Source: Pseudomonas sp. M30-35 (lineage in GTDB: Bacteria; Pseudomonadota; Gammaproteobacteria; Pseudomonadales; Pseudomonadaceae). Taken from it: a stretch of DNA of 64,000 nt. Location: assembly GCF_002163625.1 (NCBI RefSeq), contig NZ_CP020892.1:4862955-4926954 (forward strand), written 5' to 3'. The position numbers were made by a program, and so were the translations under genes. Below, one piece after another: positions 16,246 through 24,529 of the stretch. Below the pieces are notes generated by a model, which had not been told where the DNA came from, ran no database searches, and saw only the letters and a list, made by a program, of their open reading frames with translations. Position 1 is the first letter of the stretch; the number at the start of each line of letters is the position of its first letter.

Positions 16246-17691
16246 ATGAACATGGACATTGTTGTCTCGCCACTAGCGAGCTATTTACTCGCAGCGATTC
16301 ATTTCTGCGGGCTGATTGCAGCACTGCACGCGGTATTTACAGTAAGAACATCTCAGGGTGCGCTTGCATGGGCAATTTCACTGTTTTTTATGCCTTATTT
16401 AACCCTGCTGCCGTATTTGGTTTTTGGTCGCAGCAATTTTGATGCTTATGTAACGGCCAGACGTGAAGCCGATACGGAAATGCACACGGCGATGTCCAAG
16501 CTGGACTGGCGGCCATGGGTCGAAGAAGCCGTATCAGCCAGCGAGCTACCGGGTTATAAACAATTAAGGGCGCTGCCCCGGCTGGGTGACATGCCGTGCC
16601 TGGCCAACAACCACGTTGCGCTACTGATTAACGGTGAGGCGACCTTCGCAGCGATTTTCAGTGCTTTAGCTTCGGCGCAAAAAGTTATTCTGATCCAATT
16701 CTTTATCGTCAAGGACGATGACCTCGGCCGCCGCCTGCGCGATGTACTGCTTGAGCGGGCTGCTGCTGGAGTCAGTGTTTATTTTCTGTACGACGGTATT
16801 GGCTGCCACGCCCTGTCACAGCGCTACATTGACAGCTTGCGTAAGGGCGGCGTACAGATGCATGCGTTTCCAACGGGAGGCGGCATTCTTAACCGCTTCC
16901 AGCTGAACTTTCGCAACCACCGCAAGATTGTGGTGATTGATGGCGAACGTGGATTTGTTGGCGGACACAATGTCGGCGACGAATACCTTGGGAAGAAGCC
17001 GCCGCTTTCCCCCTGGCGCGATACCCACATAGAGATTAATGGCCCGGTCGTCGCGTGCCTGCAGGAGTCGTTTGCCGAAGACTGGTTCTGGTCAACCCGG
17101 CAGTTGCCGAAATTGCTGCTCGCCGACGTATTCAGCACTGACGGCGTGATGTGCAAACTGATTACCAGCGGCCCTGCTGACCCAGATGAAACATGTTCGC
17201 TGATGTTTGTTGAGGCGGTGCAATCGGCGAAAGAGCGTATCTGGATCACCTCGCCTTACTTCATACCTGACGAGTCGCTGGTTACGGCACTGCGCTTAGC
17301 CGTCATTCGCGGCGTTGATGTACGCATACTGATTCCATCCCGGCGCGACCACCGCATCGTGTTCGCCGCCAGCAACCTGTATGCCTTCGAGGCTGTTCGA
17401 GCGGGCGTTCGAGTGTTCCGCTACCAGCCTGGGTTTATCCATCAAAAGGTCATGCTGATTGATGATTGCGCCAGCGCGGTGGGCAGCGCCAACCTGGACA
17501 ACCGCTCATTCCGGCTGAATTTTGAACTAACCCTGTTAACAATCGATAACGACTTCGCCGCGGAAGTCGAAAAAATGTTGCTGGAAGACTTCAGCCAAAG
17601 CATTGAGATACGCATCGAAGACCGCAAACACATACACCGCCTGCAAAAGCTCGGCATGCGTATTGCGCGTTTGCTATCACCTATTTTGTAA
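16246..17691 (+). CDS. cls: cardiolipin synthase (phospholipase D superfamily)
   Basis: 481 residues, close to the usual ClsA length. Two N-terminal membrane helices (about 5-25 and 35-55) precede two phospholipase D HKD motifs: [17 protein letters not shown] (about 225) and [19 protein letters not shown] (about 403). It joins two phosphatidylglycerol molecules to cardiolipin and glycerol at the inner membrane. AGGAA lies before the start, where ATG codons occur at 16246 and 16252; the first gives the standard family length. A terminator hairpin follows. Confidence 0.9.
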   Translation: MNMDIVVSPLASYLLAAIHFCGLIAALHAVFTVRTSQGALAWAISLFFMPYLTLLPYLVFGRSNFDAYVTARREADTEMHTAMSKLDWRPWVEEAVSASELPGYKQLRALPRLGDMPCLANNHVALLINGEATFAAIFSALASAQKVILIQFFIVKDDDLGRRLRDVLLERAAAGVSVYFLYDGIGCHALSQRYIDSLRKGGVQMHAFPTGGGILNRFQLNFRNHRKIVVIDGERGFVGGHNVGDEYLGKKPPLSPWRDTHIEINGPVVACLQESFAEDWFWSTRQLPKLLLADVFSTDGVMCKLITSGPADPDETCSLMFVEAVQSAKERIWITSPYFIPDESLVTALRLAVIRGVDVRILIPSRRDHRIVFAASNLYAFEAVRAGVRVFRYQPGFIHQKVMLIDDCASAVGSANLDNRSFRLNFELTLLTIDNDFAAEVEKMLLEDFSQSIEIRIEDRKHIHRLQKLGMRIARLLSPIL

Positions 17692-17695
17692 ACGC

Positions 17696-17725
17696 AAAGG
17701 CCCGCCACAGGGCGAGCCTTTCTGT
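17696..17725 (+). terminator. hairpin terminator after cls
   Basis: AAAGGC (17696) pairs with GCCTTT (17716-17721), with an inner CGCC/GGCG stem, ending in TTTCT. Convergent with the DUF3617 gene. Confidence 0.75.
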
Positions 17726-17741
17726 TGCAACTGCCTACAAC

Positions 17742-18275
17742 TCAGTTTGATTGCTGCGGTTTCAACGTTCCGCAATCAGCACCCACCCAACTGGCATTGG
17801 TTTGCATGGTGCCGCTTTGCTGTTTGCCTTGATTGTTAAAGGTGCTGGTAACGGTGTTGGTGAATTGCTTGTCGTTGATAAACTTCGTCTCACCCTGCCC
17901 TTTAGCCTGCGGGCAATCAAAACTGAATTTCCAGAGCTTGTCAGAACGCTCGGTGACCTGTTGCTTACAGCCGGACTGCTCTTGCAGCGGCAATTCATCA
18001 GACTTCACCTGTGCTTCGCTCAGGCAAATCTGCACGCCCTTATCACCCAACCGCACGCCTTGCTTGGCGAGCATTTGCTCCATCATCTGACGCTGCTCCG
18101 GCGGCAGCGTTTTAAGCTTTTCGATCATCACATCCATCGCCGGCATCTGTTGACCATCAACCGCCATGTTACTGGTGCTGATTTCCCACAGGCCAGGCAA
18201 AATCGGCGCCGCACTGGCCATGAGCGGGGTGAACCCAAGGCTGAGTACCAGGGGTGTAATAAATCGCATACGCAT
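17742..18275 (-). CDS. DUF3617 secreted protein
   Basis: 177 residues. A signal peptide (MRMRFITPLVLSLGFTPLMASA) is followed by PILPGLWEISTSNMAVDGQQMP, the DUF3617 opening, a Gln/Met-rich helix (LPPEQRQMMEQMLAKQGV), then a disulfide-prone core with CLSEAQV, GCKQQVTERSDKLWKFSFDCP and a C-terminal DCG. It is probably periplasmic. The family has no established function. Confidence 0.85.
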   Translation of the reverse strand: MRMRFITPLVLSLGFTPLMASAAPILPGLWEISTSNMAVDGQQMPAMDVMIEKLKTLPPEQRQMMEQMLAKQGVRLGDKGVQICLSEAQVKSDELPLQEQSGCKQQVTERSDKLWKFSFDCPQAKGQGETKFINDKQFTNTVTSTFNNQGKQQSGTMQTNASWVGADCGTLKPQQSN

Positions 18276-18326
18276 AGTCTGCTCCAGAGAACCAATCAGT
18301 ATTGATTCAGCCAGTCTAGTCTTGAT

Positions 18327-18839
18327 TCAACTGGATGACTCGGTTGTAACTTCATGTCGATAAATCTCAAGCCCACGCGCCTGATAGTTGTTCAATGCGC
18401 TGGGGTGATCAAGCGTACAAGTATGCACCCACACCCGCTTAACGCCCGGCCAGGACCACGCTGACTGCAAAGCCTGACTCAGTAAAGGGCCGCCAAAACC
18501 TTGGCCGAAAAAGTCTTCAACCAGGCCAAAGTAAAGGATTTCGACGTCACCTTCTGCACTCATTTGCAGTTCGTAATAACCGGCGATTGCACCTTGGAAA
18601 TACGCCACCCAGGTACGGTGATGATCGCTGTTGATCAGCGCCTGCCACTGCTCATCCGACCAGACCAACTTCTCTGTCCACAGCCAAGGCCCACCCACCA
18701 ACTGGTAGAGGAAACGGTTGAGCTGAAATTGCTTGTGCTGACACTCGACGACAGTTAACTCAGTCGGCAGTGGCTTGGCGCGCAGTTGCTCAGGGCTGAG
18801 CATCTGAAGGTAATAGGTGGTGTAGGTCAAGTCACTCAC
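18327..18839 (-). CDS. GNAT family N-acetyltransferase
   Basis: 170 residues from the GTG at 18839 (a TTG two codons upstream is also possible; neither has a strong ribosome site). The acetyl-CoA-binding motif A is visible as VEDFFGQGFGGPLLSQALQ (Gln-x-x-Gly-x-Gly), with WAYFQGAIAGYYELQ before it and VHTCTLDHPSALNNYQARGLEIY (late GNAT motif) after it. The acyl acceptor is not identifiable. A MITE-like element ends 15 bases upstream, so its promoter may be inside or beyond that element. Confidence 0.85.
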   Translation of the reverse strand: MSDLTYTTYYLQMLSPEQLRAKPLPTELTVVECQHKQFQLNRFLYQLVGGPWLWTEKLVWSDEQWQALINSDHHRTWVAYFQGAIAGYYELQMSAEGDVEILYFGLVEDFFGQGFGGPLLSQALQSAWSWPGVKRVWVHTCTLDHPSALNNYQARGLEIYRHEVTTESSS

Positions 18840-18853
18840 GATCAAATACTCTT

Positions 18854-19027
18854 AGGGAACCTCTGAAAACTACTGCGCTAGGTATTACTGGGTCAGCCCT
18901 TGCTGCGTTAAAAAACTGCTCATAATCCTCATTTACAATACGTAAAGTCGAGCGCGACCCCGGTCTCTTACTCGCACTTTTTTGCCTTGTACTACCGTCG
19001 CTCGCCACCTTTATCAGAGCATCCCTT
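18854..19027. mobile_element. MITE-like element, about 174 bp
   Basis: The ends are imperfect inverted repeats: AGGGAACCTCTGA from 18854 on the plus strand and AGGGATGCTCTGA from 19027 on the minus strand (11 of 13 match). The inside has no coding frame of note and contains secondary-structure-prone segments. Small elements with GAGGTTCCCT-type ends are known as repeats in pseudomonad genomes. A target-site duplication was not clear. No second copy occurs in this window. Confidence 0.55.
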
Positions 19028-19071
19028 GGAACTGGATTCTTGAGGCCGGTGGCCATGGTGCAGATGAACAA

Positions 19072-19101
19072 AACCCCCACCGGTAAAACCAAATGGGGGT
19101 T
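19072..19101 (-). terminator. terminator of the TAXI TRAP operon
   Basis: AACCCCCA (19072-19079) pairs with TGGGGGTT (19094-19101). Read on the minus strand the stem is followed by TTTTGTT, fitting an intrinsic terminator about 50 bases after the DUF1850 stop. Confidence 0.75.
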
Positions 19102-19150
19102 CTCTCCATCATACAACCAGCGCTTGTGGCACCGGGAGCAGGTTAACTAA

Positions 19151-19567
19151 TTAACCCTTACCTGCACCTTGCGATGCGGGGGAGTTGAACTCACAACTCC
19201 AAAGTTCCAACGCGGGCTGGGACGCTTTTGGCGGGCCAAGCCATTCACTCGCAGAGTGACAACGCTGGTTGAAACACAGTTGATAATCCCCTGCCTCGGG
19301 GGTTCGCCCCAAGCGCAGAGGTTGCAGGGGCGGTAACTGGCGATGGTAGTGCCAGCTGCCCTCACGCAGTACGGCGTCATCCGGTATTTCCATACCGGCG
19401 CCAGTACCCTTGACTCGCGCCTCACCGAGAACCAAGCCCTCGGCAGTGACGCGATAGTCTTCTTCCCAGCGAATGTGCTCGATGGTGTGCTTCCAGGCCA
19501 GGGTGAAATCGCTGATGGGCAACTGTGCCCACACCGTTCCAGCCAAGCCCATGCACAAACCAATCAA
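19151..19567 (-). CDS. DUF1850 protein of the TAXI TRAP operon
   Basis: 138 residues if translation begins at the TTG at 19567, which overlaps the permease stop as TTGA; a longer frame opens at 19600 but would overlap by 37 bases. An N-terminal hydrophobic segment (MIGLCMGLAGTVWAQ) suggests export, followed by FTLAWKHTIEHIRWEEDYRV, the DUF1850 core, and ETPEAGDYQLCFNQRCHSASEWLG-like C-terminal pattern with a Cys pair. DUF1850 genes recur directly downstream of TAXI-type fused TRAP permeases, so it is an accessory of that transporter; its role is unknown. Confidence 0.82.
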   Translation of the reverse strand: MIGLCMGLAGTVWAQLPISDFTLAWKHTIEHIRWEEDYRVTAEGLVLGEARVKGTGAGMEIPDDAVLREGSWHYHRQLPPLQPLRLGRTPEAGDYQLCFNQRCHSASEWLGPPKASQPALELWSCEFNSPASQGAGKG

Positions 19568-21591
19568 ACTGCAGCCACCGGCTTGTTGCGTGCACGCCAC
19601 AAGTGTTGACCGAGGAACACCACGGCCAGTGCAAAACCAATTTCATCGCTGATTGGGGTGGCCAGAATCAAACTTGCACCCGCGGCAAAACCCAGCATGC
19701 GCTCCCACCACGACAGTTTGAAGTTGAGGAAGCCGGTAAACACCACGCCCCACAAACCAATCGCCACAGCCGCTTTGAACAGCGCATAAATAATCGCTAA
19801 CCAATTGTCGCTCTGCATCATCAATGCGGGGTCATAGACCGCCATGAACGGCACGATGAAACCGGCGATGGCAATACGAATCGCCCATAGGCTGATCTTC
19901 AAGCCTTTCTCTTTGGCAATCGGCGCTGCCGCAAAGCACGCCAGAGCAACTGGCGGCGTCAGGTCAGCCATGATCCCGAAGTAGAAAACAAACATGTGCG
20001 AAACCACCAACGGCACGCCCAGTTCAAGCAATGCAGGCGCGGCAATCGAGCTGGTGATGATGTAGTTTGGAATCGTTGGAATGCCCATGCCCAACACCAG
20101 GCACGTGAGCATGGTCAGCACCAGGGACAGGAACAAATTGTCTTGTCCGATCGCCAGAATGTAACCCGCAAATGTCGAAGCAATACCGGTCAACGAAACC
20201 ACACCGATAATCACGCCCACCAGCGCACAGGCAATACCTACAGGTACAGCATGACGCGCACCCTCAACCAGGGCGTGCAAGCACACCACCAAGGTGTCAC
20301 GGCCGCCCTTGACGAACCAGCACACCGCGACCAGCAGCGCGACAACGCCAAACACCACGGCAATGCCCATCTGGAAGAAGCCAGCGCAAAGCACCCCCAA
20401 CGCCACCCAGAAGGCAATGCGCATACCCACCGACGATACCCGCAGGATGATCGCAGAGCCAAGAATCACAATTGCAGTCAGGGCCAGACCGACCATGCCC
20501 GAGTACAACGGTGTGCGCCCGGAGAAAAGCAGGTAAACCAGAATGAACAGTGGGATCAGCAGGTACCAACGCTCTTTAACCGCAGCCCAAGGATTCGGGC
20601 ATTGATCTTTCGGCAAACCGTGCAGGTTGGCGCGACGTGCTTCAAGGTGAACCATCCAGAACACCGAGCCGAAATACAGAAGCGCCGGAATCAACGCCGC
20701 TTTGGCGACTTCAAAAAACGGCACGTTGATGGTCTCAGCCATGATGAATGCCACCGCACCCATCACTGGCGGCATAATCTGGCTACCCATGCTCGACGTC
20801 GCCTCGACGCCACCGGCAAAGGCCGGGCGGTAACCGAAACGCTTCATCAATGGAATAGTAAACTGGCCTGTGGTCACCACGTTGGCCACACCGGAGCCGG
20901 TGATGGTGCCCATCAGCGCGGACGACACAACGGATACTTTAGCCGGGCCACCAACCTTGTGGCCAAACAGGCCCATGGCGAAGTCGGTGAACAGCTTGAT
21001 CATCCCGGCTTGCTCAAGGAATGCGCCGAACAGGATGAACAGGAAGATATAGGTAGCCGAAACGTAGGTCGGCGTGCCGTACAAACCTTCGGTGCCATAC
21101 GCCAGTTGGTTAACCAGTTGATCCAGGTCGTAACCACGGTGCATCAAATCGCCCGGCAAGTACTGGCCCAGCAACCCGTAGGCCAAAAACAGCGCACAGA
21201 TTATCGGCAAGGCGATGCCCATCACGCGACGTGCGGCTTCAAATACCAAAGCAATCAACACCAGACCGACAACCATGTCCATCTGCGTAAGGTCGCCGGA
21301 GCGATAGATCAGATCGGCTTCAAATATCCACTGATAAGCCGCCGTGCCCATGCCCGCCAAGCCCAGAATCCAGGCGGCCGGTTGCCATGGCCGGCCTTTG
21401 CCAGTCGAGGAGAAACATAGAAAAACGGTCAGCAGCAGGAAGCCGACGTGAACCGCACGCAGCACCTGACTCGACACGGGGTGAAATGCCGCCGTGGTGA
21501 TTTGAAAAATGGAAAACAGCAGCGCAACAATAAATAGCGCTTTTGGCCACTCACTCGGATTTGCTGAAAGGCCTTGGTTGTTCTCACTCAT
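19564..21591 (-). CDS. TRAP transporter permease, fused 4TM-12TM (TAXI type)
   Basis: 675 residues with about 18 membrane helices. The N-terminal third corresponds to the small DctQ-like subunit, the rest to the DctM-like large subunit with GTITGSGVANVVTTGQFTIPLMKRFGYRPAFAGGVEA and LGMGIPTIPNYIITSSIAAPALLELGVPLVVSHMFVFYFG, which are signature stretches of the fused TAXI family. It imports an organic acid with sodium or protons using the receptor encoded upstream. Part of an operon with the receptor (21745) and DUF1850 (19151). Confidence 0.9.
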   Translation of the reverse strand: MSENNQGLSANPSEWPKALFIVALLFSIFQITTAAFHPVSSQVLRAVHVGFLLLTVFLCFSSTGKGRPWQPAAWILGLAGMGTAAYQWIFEADLIYRSGDLTQMDMVVGLVLIALVFEAARRVMGIALPIICALFLAYGLLGQYLPGDLMHRGYDLDQLVNQLAYGTEGLYGTPTYVSATYIFLFILFGAFLEQAGMIKLFTDFAMGLFGHKVGGPAKVSVVSSALMGTITGSGVANVVTTGQFTIPLMKRFGYRPAFAGGVEATSSMGSQIMPPVMGAVAFIMAETINVPFFEVAKAALIPALLYFGSVFWMVHLEARRANLHGLPKDQCPNPWAAVKERWYLLIPLFILVYLLFSGRTPLYSGMVGLALTAIVILGSAIILRVSSVGMRIAFWVALGVLCAGFFQMGIAVVFGVVALLVAVCWFVKGGRDTLVVCLHALVEGARHAVPVGIACALVGVIIGVVSLTGIASTFAGYILAIGQDNLFLSLVLTMLTCLVLGMGIPTIPNYIITSSIAAPALLELGVPLVVSHMFVFYFGIMADLTPPVALACFAAAPIAKEKGLKISLWAIRIAIAGFIVPFMAVYDPALMMQSDNWLAIIYALFKAAVAIGLWGVVFTGFLNFKLSWWERMLGFAAGASLILATPISDEIGFALAVVFLGQHLWRARNKPVAAV

Positions 21592-21744
21592 GGCGATGAC
21601 GCCCTCATTACGTAACGGTTGCGCAGAACCGCTAACAAAACCTACCGTTCCGGCGGAACACTGGTTTTATTAGCACCTCTGGTGCGCGAAGATCACATCA
21701 AAAACTGATCGGGGCGAACGCCTGCCCGCCCCGACTCGTTACGA

Positions 21745-22698
21745 TTACAGCGCGCCGACTTCTTTGTAGTAGCGCTCTGCACCTGGATGCAGCGGGATTG
21801 GCAGGCTCTTAGCTGCGGTTTCCAGTTTGATGTCCTTGGCCGCAGAGTGGGCATTACCCAAACGCTCAAGGTTTTCAAACATCAGCTTGGTCATTTGATA
21901 GGCGGTTTCTTCAGAAACGCCTTCATGACTCACCAGGATATTGGTGATGGCAACGGTAGGAACGTCAGCGTCTTGGTCATCGTATGTACCGGCTGGGATG
22001 CTGGCAGGCTGATAGGCATCGTTACCAATCTTGGCAACCACATCAGCTGGAACCGACACGAAGTTGATTGGCAAGGTGGCCGCGAGGTCACGAATAGCCG
22101 CCATGCCCAAGCCCGAAGACTGCAGCGTAGCGTCAAGCTGGCGGTTTTTGATCAGCTCGACCGACTCGGCATACGGCAAGAACTCAACTTTGCCCATGTC
22201 TTCATACGTCAGGCCAGCTGCTTTGAGGATTGCCCGAGCATTCAGCTCAGTCCCTGATTTAGGTGCGCCAACCGAGATGCTTTTGCCTTTCAGGTCAGCC
22301 AGGGTTTTGATGCCCGACTCTTTGTTGGCAACGATCTGAATGTAGTTCGGATAAGTACCGGCAATCGCTCGCAGCTTTTTCAGCGGCGCTTTAAAGCCAG
22401 CTTCTTCTACACCGTTCCAGGCGTCAGCAACAGAGTCACCCAGCGCCAGCGCCAGCTCACCACGGCCTGCTTGCAGCAAGTTGAGGTTTTCAACCGATGC
22501 TTTGGTCGCCTGAACTGAAGTTTTCGAGCCTTCGATGCCGTTGCTGTAGATCTGAGACAGGCCAACACCAATCGGGTAGTAGACACCGCTGGTGCCGCCC
22601 GTGAGGATGTTGATAAAGGTTGGGGCTGCCAGAACTGCAGTGCTTGCAGTCAAGGTTGCGGCAGCTGCGAACAGGCTTAAACGCTTGGTCAATCGCAT
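21745..22698 (-). CDS. TAXI family TRAP solute-binding protein
   Basis: 317 residues. Signal peptide MRLTKRLSLFAAAATLTASTAVLA, then INILTGGTSGVYYPIGVGLSQIYSN, the TAXI hallmark, with TKASVENLNLLQAGRGELALALGDS and DLKGKSISVGAPKSGTELNARAIL following. It binds the substrate in the periplasm and feeds the fused permease. Members studied elsewhere bind glutamate- or 2-oxoglutarate-like acids, but the substrate here cannot be fixed. It is first in the operon, 264 bases downstream of a sigma-54 element. Confidence 0.9.
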   Translation of the reverse strand: MRLTKRLSLFAAAATLTASTAVLAAPTFINILTGGTSGVYYPIGVGLSQIYSNGIEGSKTSVQATKASVENLNLLQAGRGELALALGDSVADAWNGVEEAGFKAPLKKLRAIAGTYPNYIQIVANKESGIKTLADLKGKSISVGAPKSGTELNARAILKAAGLTYEDMGKVEFLPYAESVELIKNRQLDATLQSSGLGMAAIRDLAATLPINFVSVPADVVAKIGNDAYQPASIPAGTYDDQDADVPTVAITNILVSHEGVSEETAYQMTKLMFENLERLGNAHSAAKDIKLETAAKSLPIPLHPGAERYYKEVGAL

Positions 22699-22961
22699 GG
22701 ATGAATCTCCGTCGTTGTTATGGCTTTATGCAGAGTTTTTCACTGTAGACGATGCCCACCGCAAAGTGGCTGGCAGGCGTCAGATCTTGTTAGAGCGTCA
22801 GAAATAAGCTTTCGCTTACGCGAGGCATATTGCCCGGCGTACTGGAGGAGGCGTTTGCTGGTAAGCGCGGCTGGCTTAGGCAATAGGCAAGATGATTCAT
22901 GGCAAACCTCTAGTCTTTCTTATTGGATTACCCGTACACAAAAACGGGTTACATCAAACTT

Positions 22962-22977
22962 AGCAGATGCCGTGCCA
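22962..22977 (-). promoter_or_regulatory. sigma-54 promoter of the TAXI TRAP operon
   Basis: On the minus strand TGGCACG-GCAT-CTGCT matches the -24/-12 consensus TGGCACG-N4-TTGCW at all but one position, with the standard 10 bases between GG and GC. It faces the receptor gene. It fits control by the neighbouring sigma-54 response regulator. The 377-bp gap (22699-23075) holds no gene; it also has a hairpin (ACCCGT/ACGGGT, 22930-22949) in the predicted leader. Confidence 0.85.
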
Positions 22978-23039
22978 ATACGTGAAAGTCCCGCTCTAGA
23001 CCGGTTTTGATAAATTAACAGTCGAATACCAGCAACAAT

Positions 23040-23079
23040 CCGCCTATAACTAGTCAAGCATAGGCGGTAATCCGCCTAT
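23040..23079. promoter_or_regulatory. triple CCGCCTAT repeat: likely activator site and terminator
   Basis: CCGCCTAT occurs at 23040-23047 and 23072-23079, and inverted at 23060-23067. The first two arms form a dyad 63-90 bases upstream of the -24 element, the right distance for a sigma-54 activator. The last copy overlaps the end of the regulator gene, so the same dyad can also act as that gene's terminator hairpin (23040-23067). Confidence 0.6.
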
Positions 23080-24419
23080 TCATCGTCTTGGCTGCCCGCC
23101 GGACGATAGCTACTGCGCTGGAGACCATGGCGCTGCATTTTCTCATTGAGCGTGCGCCTTGGAAGCTGCAACAACTCCATGACTCGAGCAATATTGCCCT
23201 GACAGTGCAACAAGGCGTTATGCAAGCATTGCGCTTCAAAGCTTTCCATCTGCTCAGCCAACGACTGGCTGGCGAACGCCTCAACCGGCGCGCTCAAGCC
23301 CAATGCATGGCGCTCAGCGGCGTTTATCAGCTCACGCACGTTGCCAGGCCAGTCATGCCCGAGCAAACGTGCCAATTCAGTAGCCGGTAGCGGCGACACT
23401 TCCCGACCATGGCGCTGCGCTGCTTCTTGGGCGAAGTGCTCAAACAGCAGCGGAATGTCTTCACGACGATCACATAAGGCTGGGATCTGCAGGGTTGCAA
23501 CGTTTAGCCGGTAGAACAAATCCTCACGGAACCGACCTTTACGCACTTCATCGAGTAAATCCGGTTTAACGGCGCTAATCACCCGCAAATCCACTTGAAT
23601 GCTGCGATTTGAACCCAGCCGTTCAAGGGTCTTTTCCTGCAGCACGCGCAACAGTTTTACTTGCTGAGCCAGTGGCAGACTCTCAATTTCATCAAGAAAT
23701 AGAGTGCCGCCGTCAGCGTGCTCGATACGGCCAATCCGCCTGCCTTGCGCCCCCGTAAAGGCACCGCTTTCGTGGCCGAATAACTCACTCTCAAACAGAT
23801 TCTCTGGGATCGCCGCGCAGTTCAACGCCACAAACGGCTTGCCCGCTCGCGCGCTGAAATCATGCAAGCAACGCGCAACCCGTTCTTTGCCGCTACCGGT
23901 CTCGCCGCGAATCAGGATATTCACCGAGGTGCCGGCCAACTCAAGAATCTGCCGACGCAGATTTTCCATCGGCCGCGAAACGCCGAGCAACTGACTTTCA
24001 ATTCGGTCTTTGTTGGCAAATTGTTGGCGCAGCTCACGGTTTTCACAGACCAAACGCCGCTTTTCAAGGGCGCGGCGCACGCTGTCGAGCAGACGTTCAG
24101 GGGTAAATGGTTTCTCGATGAAATCATAAGCGCCCTGATGCAGGGCTTGCACAGCCATCGGCACATCGCCATGGCCCGTGACCATAATCACAGGCAGATC
24201 ACGATCAAGCTCGATCAACTTTTCCAGCAGTTGTAGGCCGTCAGTACCAGGCATGCGCACATCGCTGATGACTACACCGGGGAAATCCCGATCAACCAAT
24301 GCCAACGCCTGAGCGGCGCTTGAACAGGTTTGCACACTGAAACCAGAAAGCTCCAGCCACTGCTGCACGGCTTCGCGGATTGCCACTTCATCATCAACAA
24401 CCAACACCTGACTGCTCAT
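23076..24419 (-). CDS. sigma-54-dependent response regulator, DctD/MifR-like
   Basis: 447 residues. Receiver domain with VVDDE and phospho-acceptor Asp53 (VISDVRMPG); AAA+ domain with Walker A GETGSGKE (172-179), the sigma-54 contact loop GAFTGA (219-224), Walker B GGTLFLDEIE, and a C-terminal Fis-type HTH (NIARVMELLQLPRRTLNEKM). It should activate the TAXI operon promoter when phosphorylated by the adjacent kinase. The architecture is that of DctD; 2-oxoglutarate regulators such as MifR have the same layout. Confidence 0.88.
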   Translation of the reverse strand: MSSQVLVVDDEVAIREAVQQWLELSGFSVQTCSSAAQALALVDRDFPGVVISDVRMPGTDGLQLLEKLIELDRDLPVIMVTGHGDVPMAVQALHQGAYDFIEKPFTPERLLDSVRRALEKRRLVCENRELRQQFANKDRIESQLLGVSRPMENLRRQILELAGTSVNILIRGETGSGKERVARCLHDFSARAGKPFVALNCAAIPENLFESELFGHESGAFTGAQGRRIGRIEHADGGTLFLDEIESLPLAQQVKLLRVLQEKTLERLGSNRSIQVDLRVISAVKPDLLDEVRKGRFREDLFYRLNVATLQIPALCDRREDIPLLFEHFAQEAAQRHGREVSPLPATELARLLGHDWPGNVRELINAAERHALGLSAPVEAFASQSLAEQMESFEAQCLHNALLHCQGNIARVMELLQLPRRTLNEKMQRHGLQRSSYRPAGSQDDE

Positions 24420-24529
24420 ACAACCTCCAACTTGAACGCGCGCAGTGTATCGCCATGAGCCTGACTTAGTAGTCTCGATTTGAATAATCCGCTGAAACTG
24501 TGAGCAGGTACCACTGGATAACGCCAGCC

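Noticed and set aside
18832..19116. 94-residue frame through the MITE-like element
   Set aside because: It runs through the inverted-repeat element and non-coding flank; no recognisable domain.
19996..21420. 474-residue open frame antisense to the TAXI permease
   Set aside because: Very His/Arg/Gln-rich and opposite a clear membrane protein gene; a by-product of codon usage.
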